64,000 bases of DNA from Garcia nutans (GCA_947685225.1 CANTUV010000051.1:5456001-5520000), one strand, 5' to 3'. Positions 1 through 12,159 are shown, numbered from the stretch's first letter. Made by a program: numbers and translations. Notes: a model not told the origin generated them from the letters alone.

Positions 1-2430
1 CTATCTGAATATAAAAATTTTATGACTTAATATTTATTAAATTTATGGCTATCATTTTTAAAATTATGTCTACTCCTTAAACATGACTATTCAAATTCTA
101 TATTTTTATTAAATATTTTTTATATCTTTTATGTTTTTGCTATTTACTAATTAATATATATTTATTATTATTTTTTTAAAAAATTATTTTTTATTGAGGT
201 GGACTTGAATTCAAAACTTAATTTTAAATGTCTACATATCCGCTTGACAGAATTTAAGTCCCCGTAGTTTGATGGTATTATTTTTTTATATAGTGTTTTA
301 TATGATTTATTTTTTTATATTATTATTATTATTATATCCACTTCCTAAATATAATTATACTTATTTTTATTTCATCCTTATTAGTTTTTTTTATATGCAC
401 ATTCTTTTTACTTGCTATTTATTTTGTATATGTTATTATTTTTTGATAATTATATTTGGTACCCAAATATAACTATTGAATTTATTCGGATTTTTTTTCT
501 ATATGTTGTTAAGGTGCAAATACTAAATTCAGTTTGTAACCATTATTTTATTTTTATTTTATTTCACATTATTATAGCCAAGTGATTAAGAAGTAAAAAA
601 TAAAATATTTTATTTATAAAACATGTAAACTAGAAAGAATTGAGAAGTTTAAAATAATGGGCTTATTATTTGAATTTAAAAAAATTCGTTATAAAAATTA
701 AAAAAAATAGAATAGTGGTTGAATTATTTTATTATACACAATTTATCTTTACCATTGGAGTATATAAAAAAAATGGATATAAACATTCATTTGAGTAATA
801 AAAAAAATTGAAAAGAAAGAAAGTGACTCTGCACTTCTGTGTGTGCACAATTGTATGCCCATATGGATGTACATATATATATATATATATATAATAATTC
901 AAATAGAGTAACTAAAAATCAACAGATGAGTGATGTTTGTCAGCTTTCATAATTTCAAGATTTATGCATTATTTTACGCATGTTAAAAGATGGAAACCCT
1001 TTATTCTTTTAATAAATAAATAAATAGTATTACAAGACATATCATGTGCATTATTCTTATCTTTGGAAGGAGGAGTCATTGGTTTATAAGTAAAAACTCA
1101 TCTTTTTTTCTCTCTTTTCTTAAAGACAAATCATCTCATACCTACTTATATATTCCAAATTTAAATCTAAAACTATATTGTGTCGTTCATCTCTCATTTC
1201 TTTTCTTTCTTTTTCTTTGTACCCAACTGGAAAACTTTTTTCTCATGTGCATATTTATTTGTTCAAGTCTACATCCTAAATGGGTTTTTCTAGCATTTAT
1301 TTTTATTATTCAATAATAAATAATAAGGTAAAATTTCATACTTCCATTATGAATATATTTTTTTGAATTTTCTTGCTTCTTTTCTGTTTTTTTTTTTTAA
1401 AAAGAGGATGTAGATTTTTTTTTCAAAATTTATTTCTTATTATCTGTCTAATGTTTCCTATTTATCTCATGAATCATTCATCCTTCATATATTTTTTAAA
1501 TTCTCAACATCTATTAATTTAGATTTATTTATATTTGTGATGTTATTTTCATTTACCGTGGATAATTTGATTCTCCTCTTCTTTTATTTTTTATTCTTTT
1601 ATATTGAGTTTGACCCCTCATACGAAATTATTATTTTTATGTGTTATGCTCTTAAGTTTCTGAATATGTGGATATTAAAGATAATTTATGACCACTTTTG
1701 CGCTTATATTTTTATCTCTACTTTATACCTTTGCCTTAGTTTGTAATTATTTGTTCTACTATTTATAAACAAGAAGAAATGATGCAAATACTTCATGATT
1801 ACATGCTAATTGCCTAATATTACAGCAACAAAAATAATGCTTAAAATCATGATAGGAAAATTAAAAGTGAATTGTTTATATACCCGATGGTTAATGAGTT
1901 CTTTGACTGTTGAATAAATATTTGCTTACTTAAACTCCTAGAACTTGTAAAGTGCACTTTCTGCACTTTACAATTTTTTCTACCAGAAAATTGTCTTTAA
2001 ATTATTTTCTCTGTTTATTCTTCTTTCTCACTATTTCTGTTTCTCTCTATTTTCTTCTGCGTGTGTGTGTGTTTTTTTTCTAGTTTTTTTAAATATTTTT
2101 CTTCCTTTTTTTAGTCTTTTTATTCCTCCCATCTCTATTTTCTATCCCCCTTTTACATTAGAGCATTTTATTTTTCTATTTTGTTATTTTATGACTTTTT
2201 TTTGCATACAAAGAGAATTGGTGCAAGAAAACATCTAGAAATAAGCAAGAAAACATTGCAAAAAATGAGGAATTGATTACTTTTTCTTGTTTAATTTTTT
2301 TTGTTTTTATGTATTTTACGTATATTTGTATAGAGAATGGTAAACAAGATTATAAATATTTTATTAATAATTTTGTTAATTTATTTTAATTACTGCCTCA
2401 ATTTTATTATTATTTTTTAATTAATTTTTT
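1..2430 (-). mobile_element. Diverged Tat/Ogre-type LTR, 5' part off window
   Basis: This stretch has no coding ORF beyond T-rich chance frames. It aligns with the long LTRs at 26439-29616 and 48428-52130. The clearest match is about 170-260 (the block around 'gaggtggacttgaattcaa') against 48985-49050. Further matches are a 'ctaccagaaaattg' block near 1980 against 51010 and the right end near 2350-2425 against 52050-52125. I infer a third, more diverged copy of the same LTR family, minus-oriented with its start near 2430 and its other end beyond the window. Whether it is a solo LTR or the 5' LTR of an element lying to the left cannot be decided. A (TA)n run lies at 873-893. Confidence 0.6.
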
Positions 2431-2454
2431 TTAAATGAATTGCAACACAAAACA

Positions 2455-3010
2455 TTGCCTATTAATTTCAAGATGGCAAAGATGCAAAAGAAAGAGATTG
2501 GAAATCATTACCATCTGCTTTTCAGCCTTGGAAACAAAAAATTCACCACATTCTCTAAGCTATCATTTAAGACTTCAGTGACAACCACCATTATGACTTC
2601 TGCTGCTTGATTCGAAGGCACGCCTAGCGCTTTTAAACTATTTACCTTTTCCAATTCATCCTTAATAAACTTTCATAAGCGTTCAAATAGGAAAACTAAC
2701 TTATAAAAGAAACAAAAATTGAACCTTGCTAGACCCAAAATATCAACAAGAAAAGCAAGATTTCCGTTTCATTTGATGAGTTGAGATAAATTAATAGTGA
2801 AAAAGAAAATCAAAATCAAGAAATGGATTGCTATAGAGATCAGAACCAAACAAATGTTGTTATAGTTAAATTTATTTTGGTTGAATTGGAGATAAGCTGT
2901 CTTCGAAAAATCAAAGAATCAAACATTAGAGGAGGCCCACTAAGAAGCGGAGGATCGGAGAAAATTTTACGGTTGCTTATTCAAAACGCTTAAGGATGTT
3001 TCTTCCCGCC
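2455..3010 (-). pseudogene. DUF1640 (CCDC90/MCUR1-like) gene fragment, copy A
   Basis: Read on the minus strand, about 2650-2510 encodes a degraded exon 2 of the DUF1640 family of mitochondrial coiled-coil proteins. The conserved core VTEVLNDSLENV is intact, and a degenerate VPSNQAAEVI stands where the family has VPSKQAEAI. Exon 1 and its ATG are lost through a deletion relative to copy B. The sequence near 2790-3000 corresponds to the 5' UTR/promoter side. No complete reading frame remains. Retained intron sequence shows it was copied as DNA, not as mRNA. Confidence 0.7.
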
Positions 3011-3226
3011 TCTGTTTTTTCCAAGAAATCTAGACTATTCACTGATTTACCTTTATGGGAAAATACAAAAAGAAATAACAAATTTATTTTATTTTATTTT
3101 TAATTAAGTTTATAAGACTAGTGAAAATCATAAATTGAAAAAGGCTTAATTTAGTGAAATATCTATTATGTTCAATTCAACTTTTTAATATCACCATATT
3201 CTTTAATTTTTTAATTTATATGATTA

Positions 3227-4516
3227 AAAGAGGTGTATTGAATTATGATTTTAATATATTTTAAAAGAATTGATGATTTTAATGGAATTTAAAGGTTTTA
3301 ATGAAATTCTATAGATTTTGTTAGAATTCTATATGAAATTTAATGGAGTTTATTGGATTTTTATTATAGACTTTAATAGATTTTGGTGAAATTTTAATTT
3401 TTTTTCATATAATTAATATTTTGATAAAAATATAATGTATTTTATCAAAAATATTATACCATAAATATAACTTTTATGATATTGTATAAATGAATAAATA
3501 TTATAAAATTTTACAGTCAATAAATAGATATCAAAATTTTCAATATTATCATTGTAAGATAAAAGATTATAACATAAAAAAATATAAAGATGAATTGAAA
3601 TATAAAATAACATTAGATAAATATATCAAAATACCATATCATCTCCAGTATTTATTATTATATGCAAAATAAATTATAAAAAAAATCATTATTTCATTGT
3701 TTTAATTTCTATTATTTCTATATTTCTCTACATATTTGAAGATATTATGCTTCTCTATGCATTAGCATTCTCTCGTTAATTCTCTTGACTTTCAAGCACC
3801 TTTGGAAAATCAATCTCTTTAATTTCTTGCATTAATAATAATGATGCAGATTCATCATTTGACTTTATGAAAAACTCATCCGAATGACATTCTTTTCGAA
3901 AAAAATTATGCAACTTGGCACAAGCTAAAACTAGCTTTGCTCGTGTGTTAAATGGAAATGGAGGTGCATATTTAAAAATTGTAAATTTAGATTTTAATAT
4001 ACCAAATATCCTCTTGGTTACATTTCTTAAGAAAGAGTGACGAATATTGAACAACTCAGCTGTATTTTCAGGATGACGATCTTGACTTGAAAAATGTTGC
4101 AAATGGTATTAAATCCCTTAAAATGGAGCGAGAAATTGTCGACAATTAGGAAATACAAAATTCTCAAGAAAGTACTTATATAAATATATAAGATAATAAT
4201 TTATAAAAAATTTATTTTTGCAAAAATTAATGTTGTTAATATATATGTATATGTATAATATTTATATATGTATCTTGTGGCAATTTAAGTCCATTCCTTC
4301 TTAATAAAGAGCATCATGTAACAATTTTGAATCATAAGCCGATTTCACTCATCCACTAAACACATATATAAACTCCAAATCAAAGTTACAAGTTGTTAAT
4401 ACATTTTGCGATAATTTTCTATGGTGATTGCAATAGCTGCTCACTTACGATCCTTTACTATTGCTAGTATATGTGTGCCATGAATATCACTAATATAATT
4501 CTAAATTAAACAATAA
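3227..4516 (-). mobile_element. PIF/Harbinger element, truncated left part (copy A)
   Basis: A short motif ending in 'gaggtgtattg' after TAA marks the transposon end. It is followed by the AT-rich 'attttaatgg/atagattttaa' subterminal repeats seen in copy B, then by transposase coding sequence on the minus strand. The element stops abruptly at 4516, where copy B continues into the N-terminal half of its transposase. It is therefore a fragment. Confidence 0.7.
3776..4480 (-). pseudogene. PIF/Harbinger DDE transposase, C-terminal fragment
   Basis: A minus-strand ORF of 108 aa at 3776-4102 matches the C-terminal part of plant HARBI1-like nucleases (DDE_Tnp_4). It has ELFNIRHSFLRNVTKRIFG, ILKSKFTIFK, then LVLACAKLHNFFRKEC. 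Upstream at about 4480-4270, broken frames carry the preceding DDE block, including HDSK-like MIQNC and RRNGLKV-like remnants, with several stops. The protein would cut and rejoin DNA at Harbinger ends. This copy cannot, because it lacks the N-terminus and the first catalytic region is frameshifted. Confidence 0.8.
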
Positions 4517-5527
4517 ATAAAGATCAAGTCAAGCAGCCACACAACCATAAGAAACATCAAAGCTTTACATGGAAAATCCTTAAAGAAGAAAGAAAAAAAT
4601 CATGAGACCTACAGATCCGTTAAATCTTTTACTATATCAACAATTAAGAATTATGGGAAGCTAAAATTGTCCAAATCAACAACCCAAATAAAGTCAAAGC
4701 TATCAAACAACAATATCCATGGAAAACACAATAATTTCAACTCCTATTCTCACCAATACAACAACCCAAAGAATAAAGAAAAAATCTCACCAAATTCATA
4801 CAAAAAAGAAGCAATAAAAAAAAAAGGACTTAAACACCTCCAAAGTAGATCTGAGTGTTGGATATTAACTTTGAAATGTCAGGAACACATCTTTAAAATT
4901 TCAACCCAATTGAAACCAAAATGACTGTTAAATCTCCCTTGGAACAACAAAAATTTAAAGCCTTAAAAGTTTCTTCTCACACACCACTCTCTCTTTTTTT
5001 TAATCTCTTCCCTAAAAAGTTAAAAATGTTAATAATAAAATGAGCGGACTTCATTTTTAGGTTAACAAGATCCTCCTTTAAAATTTATGATAAATAAGTA
5101 GCAAAATAACTTAAATGGCTCAAGCATACATCAATTGTCATTTTCCAAGTAATAAAGTTATAAAATATAGAAAGAAGACATAATTAGGAGTCTAAGGTCT
5201 TAGGACTACCATTTTAGTGCCATATCATTAAAGTAATTCTGAGTAACCAAACAACTAAAGGATTTAGAATGCCAAGGAACTGTGATCTTAAGTCGTACCA
5301 TGAAAGTGAAAAATGATATTACAACCTCAATAACGAAAATAAGAAAACAATTAATAAAGAACAGATAGCAGTTTCTCATTTCCTTGTATGATTTGAAGAT
5401 GATTTTAGGACTCTTAAAATGAAATTAAATTTTCGGGAAGAATTCAAACAGGTACCCTAATACTTAACATTTTGGAGTCGAACTTTGACATATTTGCTTT
5501 TTGCTCCATTACCATATGTTGAGTTCA
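4517..5527. other. Spacer between duplicated copies, no recognised gene
   Basis: About 1 kb separates the two duplicate copies and is not itself repeated in copy B. A plus-strand Asn/Lys/Ser-rich frame at 4667-4924 looks like composition rather than a gene. The minus strand has a CT/AG-rich patch near 4980-5000 resembling a plant 5' UTR, but I recognise no protein. Origin unknown. Confidence 0.4.
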
Positions 5528-5587
5528 AAACAGTGCCTATTAATTTCAAGATAGCAAAGATGCAAAAGAAAGGGATAGAAAATCATT

Positions 5588-6180
5588 ATCATCTACATTT
5601 TAGCCTTGGAAAAAAAAAAGAATTCGCCACATTCTCTAAGCTATCATTTAAGACTTCAGTAACAACCGATGTTATGGCTTCTGCCTGCTTCAAAGGCATG
5701 CCTTGCACTTTGAAACCCTTTACCTTTTCCAATTCATCCACAAAAAACTTTCATAAGCGTTCAAATAGAAACTTATCAAAGAAACAAAAATTGAACCTTA
5801 CCAGACCCAATGTATCAATGAGAAAAGCACAATTTCATTCGATTTGATGAGTTCAGATAATTGTATGTTCGAAGATAATGAATTGTTCACTCGAAATGTG
5901 GTGAAATGAACTGCCAAATTCATCGCTAATTGAACAACTCGCTTACAAAGCGCCATTAATTGTTAAATTAATAGTGAAAAAAATCAAAATCAAAATCAAG
6001 AAATGGATTGCGACAGAGAATAGAACCAAAAAATGTTTTTCTAGTTAAATTTGTTTTGTTGAATTGGAGATGAACTGTCTCCGAAAAATCAAAGAATTAA
6101 ATATTAGAGGAGGGCATGCTGAGAGGCGGAGGATCGAAGAAAATTATACGGTTGCTTATTCAAAACGCTTAGGGATGTTT
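5588..6180 (-). pseudogene. DUF1640 (CCDC90/MCUR1-like) 5' gene fragment, copy B
   Basis: The minus strand reads as a promoter-proximal gene piece. A 5' UTR runs from about 6170. An ATG at 5956 starts MALCKRVVQLAMNLAVHFTT. After a 1-2 base frameshift, exon 1 ends FLIDTLGL at a GTAAGG donor near 5815. Exon 2 begins VKGFKVQGMPLKQAEAIT and continues VVTEVLNDSLENV to about 5590, then decays. In the family this region is the start of the DUF1640 coiled-coil domain, and relatives act at the mitochondrial inner membrane. The rest of the gene is absent. The retained intron shows DNA-level duplication. The plus-strand 120-aa frame here is antisense noise. Confidence 0.75.
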
Positions 6181-6778
6181 CTTTCCTGCCTCCATTTTTT
6201 CTAACAAATTTAGACTATTCACTAATTTATATTTATGAGAAAATACAAAAAGAAAAAACAAATTTATTTTATTTTTTAATTAAGTTTATAAGACCGGTGA
6301 AAATCATAAATTGAAAAAGGCTTAATTTAGTGAAATATCTATTATGTTAAATTCAATTTTTTAATATCATCCCGTTCTATAACTTTTTAATTTATATGAT
6401 TAAAGAGGGTGTATTGGATTATGATTTTAATGGATTTTTAATAGATTTTAAAAGAATTAGTGATTTTAATAGAAATAAAAAATTTTAATAGAATTTTATA
6501 GATTTTATTACAATCTCATATGAATTTCAATGGAGTTTACTGAATTTTTATTATTGACTTTAATAGATTTTAATGAAATTTTAATTTTTTTTCATATAAT
6601 TAATATTTTGGTAAAAATATAATATATTTTATTAAAAATATTATACCATAAATATAACTTTTATAATATTTGACAAATGAACAAATATTATAAAATTTTA
6701 TAGGAAACAAATAAATATATAGATATCAAGTTTTTCCAATATTATTATTGTAAGATAAAAAATTATAAAATAAAAAAA

Positions 6779-8379
6779 CTAATTTCCAAAAAAATACACA
6801 CCAAAATGCGACTTTTTTCAATTTAATCATATCTTTTAATTTGATCCAATTGGTGTTATACTTTTTATTTTTGCTTCAAATCAATCCAAAGCTTGGATTC
6901 TATCTAGCAATCCTACATGGTAGCTTCAGTTTTATCAAGTTAATTTATCAAAATTCACCATTTTGGAAGCTTGAAAACCACTATGAAAACCACTATCTTG
7001 CTCCCAACTCTTCTTTGTCAAGGTCCCCACTTTCTCTCTCTATCACCAAGCTCTAAGCTGGCCCCTTCTTGTTCTTTTAGCTCTTGACTCTGCAAGAACA
7101 CAGTACTACCATTTCAAAGCCATAATTGTAGCAAGAATGAGCCTTTTCATATACGCTTATGATCTCTTTTGTATCCTACCAATCTTGAAATTATTCAGAA
7201 GAATATACTACAATGCGTTGATCAATAAACCTAACTCTCATTTTTAGATCAACAATGCACAAAACAAGAAACTTTTATTTTTCCTTACAGAGACATTAAT
7301 AAATCCAGTAAAGAAAACAAATAATTTCTTTTTTTTTTTTGTTTTCTTTATCAAGAAATCAATTGAAGCCCAATTGATTGATCAATAAAATCTAATGAAA
7401 CATCTATGGCAAAAATCCTTTCGAAGAACAAAATAAAAAGGGCTTTCACAAAAGTGATTATCAAAAGAGGCAAAATCAATAATACCATTAAGAAACTCAA
7501 AATTTGCTATGCAATCTTCTTCTTCTTCTTCTTTAGATTGGCCAAATCCAAGAGGATAAAAATACCCAAATAACAAAACATGGATTGAATGGCGATATTA
7601 AATAGTCTGAATTGATTTTTAAACGCATGCCATAGAAAAATGTCGTATCTTACACTTCTATGCTATGGTTAATGCTAAAAATGGCTAACTTGGAAAAACA
7701 CAACTGTTCGACAAAATGCCTCGCCGAATCACAGCTTCATATAATGCTATTATCACAGCCTATATAAGGAACAATTGTATGATAGAGTGGCGGGATCCTA
7801 TTTGTTCCAAGATTCCGCTTCATTATTCAGCCAAAATTGAGGAAGCTGCTACTAAACGTGATAGTTTCAAGGAAGTGTTGGAGTCGTACAAGTTGTGATG
7901 CCTCCGGAACCAGCTGTCAAAGATCTGATCGTTGCAAAGGAAGTCTGCCGTCCAATTTCTTTTTGGTGATTCATCTAAATTCAAACTCCATTTTTTATAG
8001 TTCAACTTAGAAAATAAGATCAAATATTCAATTTCCCTTCTTCCACGTGATTTTTCAGGTCAATTTTTTTTTTTCAAAACCGTATTAGAAGCTAAACACG
8101 GATTAACTAACCACACCGTTTTGGTTTAGAATGATGAAATAACAATTATGGAAACACACCGTTTTATTTGCAAGTTAAGGAAAAAAAAATCCAAAACACT
8201 GAATTTTGAATGGTTATATTGGTAGTACCCAAATCTGCCATGTAGGATTGGATTATATCCAAACTTGGCTTGGATTATTTGAAGCAAAAATAGAAGATGT
8301 AACACCAATTGACACAAATTAAAAGATATGATTAAGCTGATAAAAGTCATATTTTAGTGATTTTTTTTAATATTAGGCC
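6779..8379. mobile_element. Mutator-like element (Pack-MULE type), non-autonomous
   Basis: A 1601-bp unit with long terminal inverted repeats. About 6800-6890 is the reverse complement of about 8235-8350 at roughly 80-85 percent by eye, including 'cttaatcatatcttttaat'-like and 'ccaattggtgttat' blocks. It is flanked by the 11-bp direct repeat 'aaataaaaaaa' (6768-6778 and 8380-8390), as expected for Mutator elements (9-11 bp). Copy A of the duplication supplies the empty site at 3575-3586. There is no transposase. The interior carries a PPR gene fragment, so I class it as gene-carrying and non-autonomous. Confidence 0.8.
7660..7850 (+). pseudogene. Captured pentatricopeptide-repeat (PPR) gene fragment
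   Basis: One frame reads through the PPR signature LFDKMPRRITASYNAIITAY, preceded by NAKNG and, after a stop where the family has a polar residue, LGKTQ. A second partial repeat, ICSKIPLHYSAK, follows. These are typical consecutive PPR motifs from plant organelle RNA-binding proteins. There is no mitochondrial leader and no long repeat array, and a TAA interrupts the frame near 7688. This is a captured fragment, not a functional gene. The short ORF 7716-7898 is its readable part. Confidence 0.75.
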
Positions 8380-8559
8380 AAATAAAAAAATATAAAGATG
8401 AATTTAAATATAAAATAATATTAGATAAATATATCAAAGTATAATATTATTTACAATATTTATTATCATATGCAAAATAAATTATAAAAAAAACTCATTG
8501 TTTATTATTTTGATTTCTATCATTTTGGGTATCTCTAACATATTTAAAGATATTTTGTT

Positions 8560-10006
8560 TCTCCATGCATTAACATTCTCTCACTATCACTCGTAACTTT
8601 CAAGCACATATGGAAAATCAATCTCTTCAGTTTTTGACATTAATAATGATGATGTAGATTTATCATTTGACTCTTTAGAAAACTCATCTGAATGACATTT
8701 TTTACAATAAAAATTATGCAACTCGACGCAAACTAAAACTAGCCCTGCTTATATTTTAAATGAAAAAGGAGGTGGAGATGTAAAAATTGCAAATCTAGAT
8801 TTGAATATACCAAATATCCTCTCAATTATATTTCTTAAGGAAGAGTGATGAAGATTGAACAAATCAGCTATATTTTTCAAATGACAACCTTAACATAAAA
8901 AATCTTGCAAATGGTATCAAACCCCTCAAAATGGAGTGAGAAATTATCGATGATTACGAAATCCACAATCCACGAGAAAGTACTTACCTAAATATATAAG
9001 ATAATGATGATTTATAAAAATATTATTTTTACAAAAATAAATGTGTATTGATATATATAATATTTATATATATACCTTATGGTACTTTAAGTCCATTCCT
9101 CCTTAATAAACCATCATGTAACAATTTTGAATCATAAGTTGAACCCTCCCATCTACTAAGCACCCATATAAACTCCAAATCAAATTTACAAGTTGCTAAT
9201 ACATTTTGTGATAAATTTCCATGGAGATTGTGACAGCTGCTCACTTTATGACCATTTACTATTAGCGGTATATGTGTGACATCAATAGCATCAATATAAT
9301 CCTAAATTAAACAATAAAGTTTATAATTAACATAAAATATGAAATGTTAAAATAGTAATTATAATACTAATAATAACATATATTTTATGATTATCATTGT
9401 TACTACTATAAAAAAAATAAAAAATAAATGGCAAAAAATTCATTATTTACCTTAAAATAAGGGTAGAAACTTGTATATAAATTTTATTTTACTTGGCACC
9501 ATAGATTTTGTTTTAACCATTATATTTGGTGCTATTGTGTTCAAAGCTTTCAAAATTTAATTAGAATTTTGGTTACCATAAATTTTGATCGACTGAATAT
9601 CTCTCGAGTTATACGATATTAAGAATTTTGCCTACCGACGAGTAAAAATGTTGCAAACATTTCTTCAATGCAAATGAATCTTATATCATGTAAATGTGTT
9701 TTCTCTCTAATAATATTGCACAACTTAAGAAACACATTAGGATACATCCTATATAGTGGTTGAAAATGTTGAGGATCTTCTTTCAATACTTTATATATAT
9801 ATATATATAATATACCCTCATGCAGTGATTGTTGATCGAGCCAGTGAATACCCAATATGTTCACCATATATGCTAATCCATAGGTTAATTATCAATGCAT
9901 TCAACTTTTCAAGTGTTGCTTGAATTGTCATCAACAATAATTTAATGGCTTCATAAAATTCTTTATCTTCTTGTATACCTCTTTTTGTTATTTCTTCTCG
10001 TAACAT
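8560..10006 (-). pseudogene. PIF/Harbinger transposase (ORF2), degenerate
   Basis: The minus-strand start is near 10006 (MLREEITKRGIQEDKEFYEA). Overlapping frames then carry the N-terminal helix region typical of plant HARBI1-like proteins: HFQPLYRMYPNVFLKLCNII, then IEEMFATFLLVG (9619-9867). The DDE core at 9300-9060 and the C-terminal block at 8900-8590 parallel copy A but contain more stops. The family cuts the element out at its TIRs as a DDE nuclease in partnership with the Myb-like ORF1. Multiple frameshifts make this copy inactive. Confidence 0.75.
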
Positions 10007-10264
10007 TATTTGTTTTTAGTAATTAAAACATAACATTCAATATTATTAGAAAAAATAAAATGCAACAAAAAAATAATAATATCAAGAAAAAAACTATTTA
10101 ATTAAAAATTTGGTATGTAAAAATAATTAAACAAATAACAAAAGTGTAAATCAGCATAAACAAAAGAAAAAAAAAGTCACTTAAGCAAACTTGTAACAAA
10201 AATATAACCAAATAGTTAAACATATTTTAAAGTATTTTAACAATTATTCTAAATTAAAAGATAT

Positions 10265-11322
10265 CTACTTAGAGCGTTCTTCAGGTGACATCTTTAAGAA
10301 GCATCTTTGATTCCCATTTTTTGAATCAGTGCAAGAGCTTTTGTAACGACCATGATTATCCAAATTGGGAGTCCCCTTGATTGCATTCCAAATATTATTC
10401 TTCTTCTCTTTTTGACTATTTTTTCATTTCTCTTTTCTCCATTAAGCTATAGATTTGTCGAATTGCATTGACAATTTTTCTAATTGATTCACCCTGAGAT
10501 AATTTTTCTAGAAGATCAACTCGATTGACGTTCTGATAAAATGAGTGAGTACTCCCTTCATTATCAACTCTAGTTCATTTCCTTCGAACAATGTTCTCTA
10601 TGGGAACTTGTAAATTTGATTCAAACTTTGTTGCTGGTGATTCATTATGGTTAGGTGAAAGTGCTTCATATGATGGAATAAGTTGAGTTTGCATGTATGC
10701 CTCATTATTCTCATCATATACAAAGTCATCAATACTAACATGTGTACTTTCTTCATGCCTACAATTTCTTGCATATATATCATCTCCTCCTAATCCAATA
10801 GAGTACTTTCTAATAGCAGACCCATTTCCGATAGCAATTCTCAAACCCTCAAAGTCAACAAAACTATTCATTTGAAGATATTTTTGGTTTGGATGAGATT
10901 GAAAAAAACATAAAATCTTTTGTTAACATATAAAAGAAAGAACATATTCAAGTTATTATATCAAATTTATTCTTATAAAAATTGAATCTCTCCTTCAAAT
11001 AATTGTTCCATATTTCATCTATGGCAGTAAATCTCTGTGTGGTTGCATTCCACCCAAAACTCAAGTTACATCAGGCGAGTTTAGAAAGTGAACCTTGAAC
11101 CATTCAATCGGCCCTGATATTGACTATAATTTTTATCACATCCAAGTGCTTCATTAAGTTTAGAAAGTATCTTAGTTTGGATAGTAATTTTGTTGAATCC
11201 ACCATTATTGTCACACCATCCACAACTAGCAGTATCAACCAATAATTCTAATAACTTTTTACTCTCTTGGGCAATCTATGTGTTATATGCACTTTTACCT
11301 TTTTTTCTTGTGAATCTACCAT
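10265..11322 (-). pseudogene. Harbinger ORF1, Myb/SANT-like DNA-binding protein, broken
   Basis: The start MVDSQEKK is at 11322. After a frameshift in an A7 run the frame reads IAQESKKLLELLVDTASCGW, DNNGGFNKITIQTKIL and KLNEALGCDKNYSQYQ. This is the Myb/SANT-like domain (Myb_DNA-bind_3) of proteins found beside plant Harbinger transposases. Further on come GLRIAIGNGSA, GLGGDDIYA and VYDENNEAYM (10575-10871), then VDLLEKLSQGESIRKIVNAI. The frame ends MSPEERSK with TAG at 10265-10267. In the family this protein binds the transposon ends and carries the transposase into the nucleus. A Trp-to-stop change and several frameshifts disable it. Confidence 0.75.
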
Positions 11323-11667
11323 TGTAAATAATGTGTGATTACCAATTTTAAAAATCCTACCAATTTTGTAGAAATTAGTTCAACCATAATGAGTTCCAAA
11401 ATATTTAAATGTAGAATTTTTAATTGAATTTTTGTGCATACCAAATTAGTGAAATGTGAATCTATAAATAAATCCAATAAAATTTTGTAGAACTCACTAA
11501 TATCAAATAAGCTCTTCATCTTAGTTGATAAGCTATATTTTATTCATTGACGATGAGACCAACATAAACATATATTTCAATAACAATACTAATTGTTATT
11601 TATATAAAATATATAATAATTCTACATTTATATATCATTTTGTTACAATGACATTTATATCCTTACC

Positions 11668-12159
11668 TGAAAGGGGGAGAAAACCTGATTTCCCTAAAAC
11701 ATAAAATATGCATAGATCACTAGATTATTCAAATTAAATTACAAAAGGCTGAATTGCATACCTGACATCATCGTATGTTGAAGCTGAAGACAATTTTGGA
11801 GTTTGTCGCCTTCCAGGGGATACACACTTTAAGTTTAGCGGAAGCACTACTGAAGGAATGTAATGTTCTCTCAAAAATTGTTATGTTCCCCTGGAGACCA
11901 CGACCCCTTATTTATAACTGATGATGATGATTAATTTCTATTTTGGTCCTTCAAAAAAATAGAAATTCTTATCGGTCTCTACACTTAGAATCTTATTACG
12001 AGTAGGACACCTCAATAGTCAACAATCCTAATTAGATCAAAACTTTAATTTGACTATTTTAATTTGACTGCAATACATATTTAAATATTTAAATATATTT
12101 AGCTCATACTTATGATTAATTAGAGGATTAATTTTAACAATATAAAATTAATTCTAACA
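11668..12159 (-). repeat. Copia 3' LTR
   Basis: 492 bp, beginning 'tgaaaggggga' and ending 'attctaaca' on the plus strand. It is nearly identical to 17455-17946. Differences are mostly C/T and A/G changes. The polypurine tract lies immediately to its right. Confidence 0.95.

Larger units (their letters stand above)
2455..4516. repeat. Direct segmental duplication, copy A
   Basis: This segment is collinear with 5528-6778 plus 8380-9317. It contains a DUF1640 gene fragment followed by the left end of a PIF/Harbinger element. Homology starts at 'gcctattaatttcaag' in both copies and stops near 4516/9317. Copy A lacks about 105 bp, including the DUF1640 start codon, present in copy B at roughly 5857-5962. 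It also lacks the Mutator-like insertion. Confidence 0.85.
5528..9317. repeat. Direct segmental duplication, copy B (interrupted)
   Basis: This is collinear with 2455-4516 once the 1.6 kb Mutator-like insertion at 6779-8379 is removed. The undisturbed site in copy A shows the target before insertion. Copy B retains the DUF1640 exon 1 region missing from copy A, and on its right the Harbinger element continues well beyond the duplicated part. Confidence 0.85.

Noticed and set aside
873..893. (TA)n run as a regulatory TATA box
   Set aside because: Simple microsatellite in an LTR remnant. Similar runs at 9792-9809, 40431-40453 and 40573-40593 lie inside transposons.
5485..5847. Plus-strand 120-aa frame
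   Set aside because: It is antisense to the DUF1640 exons on the minus strand, which carry the family motifs.
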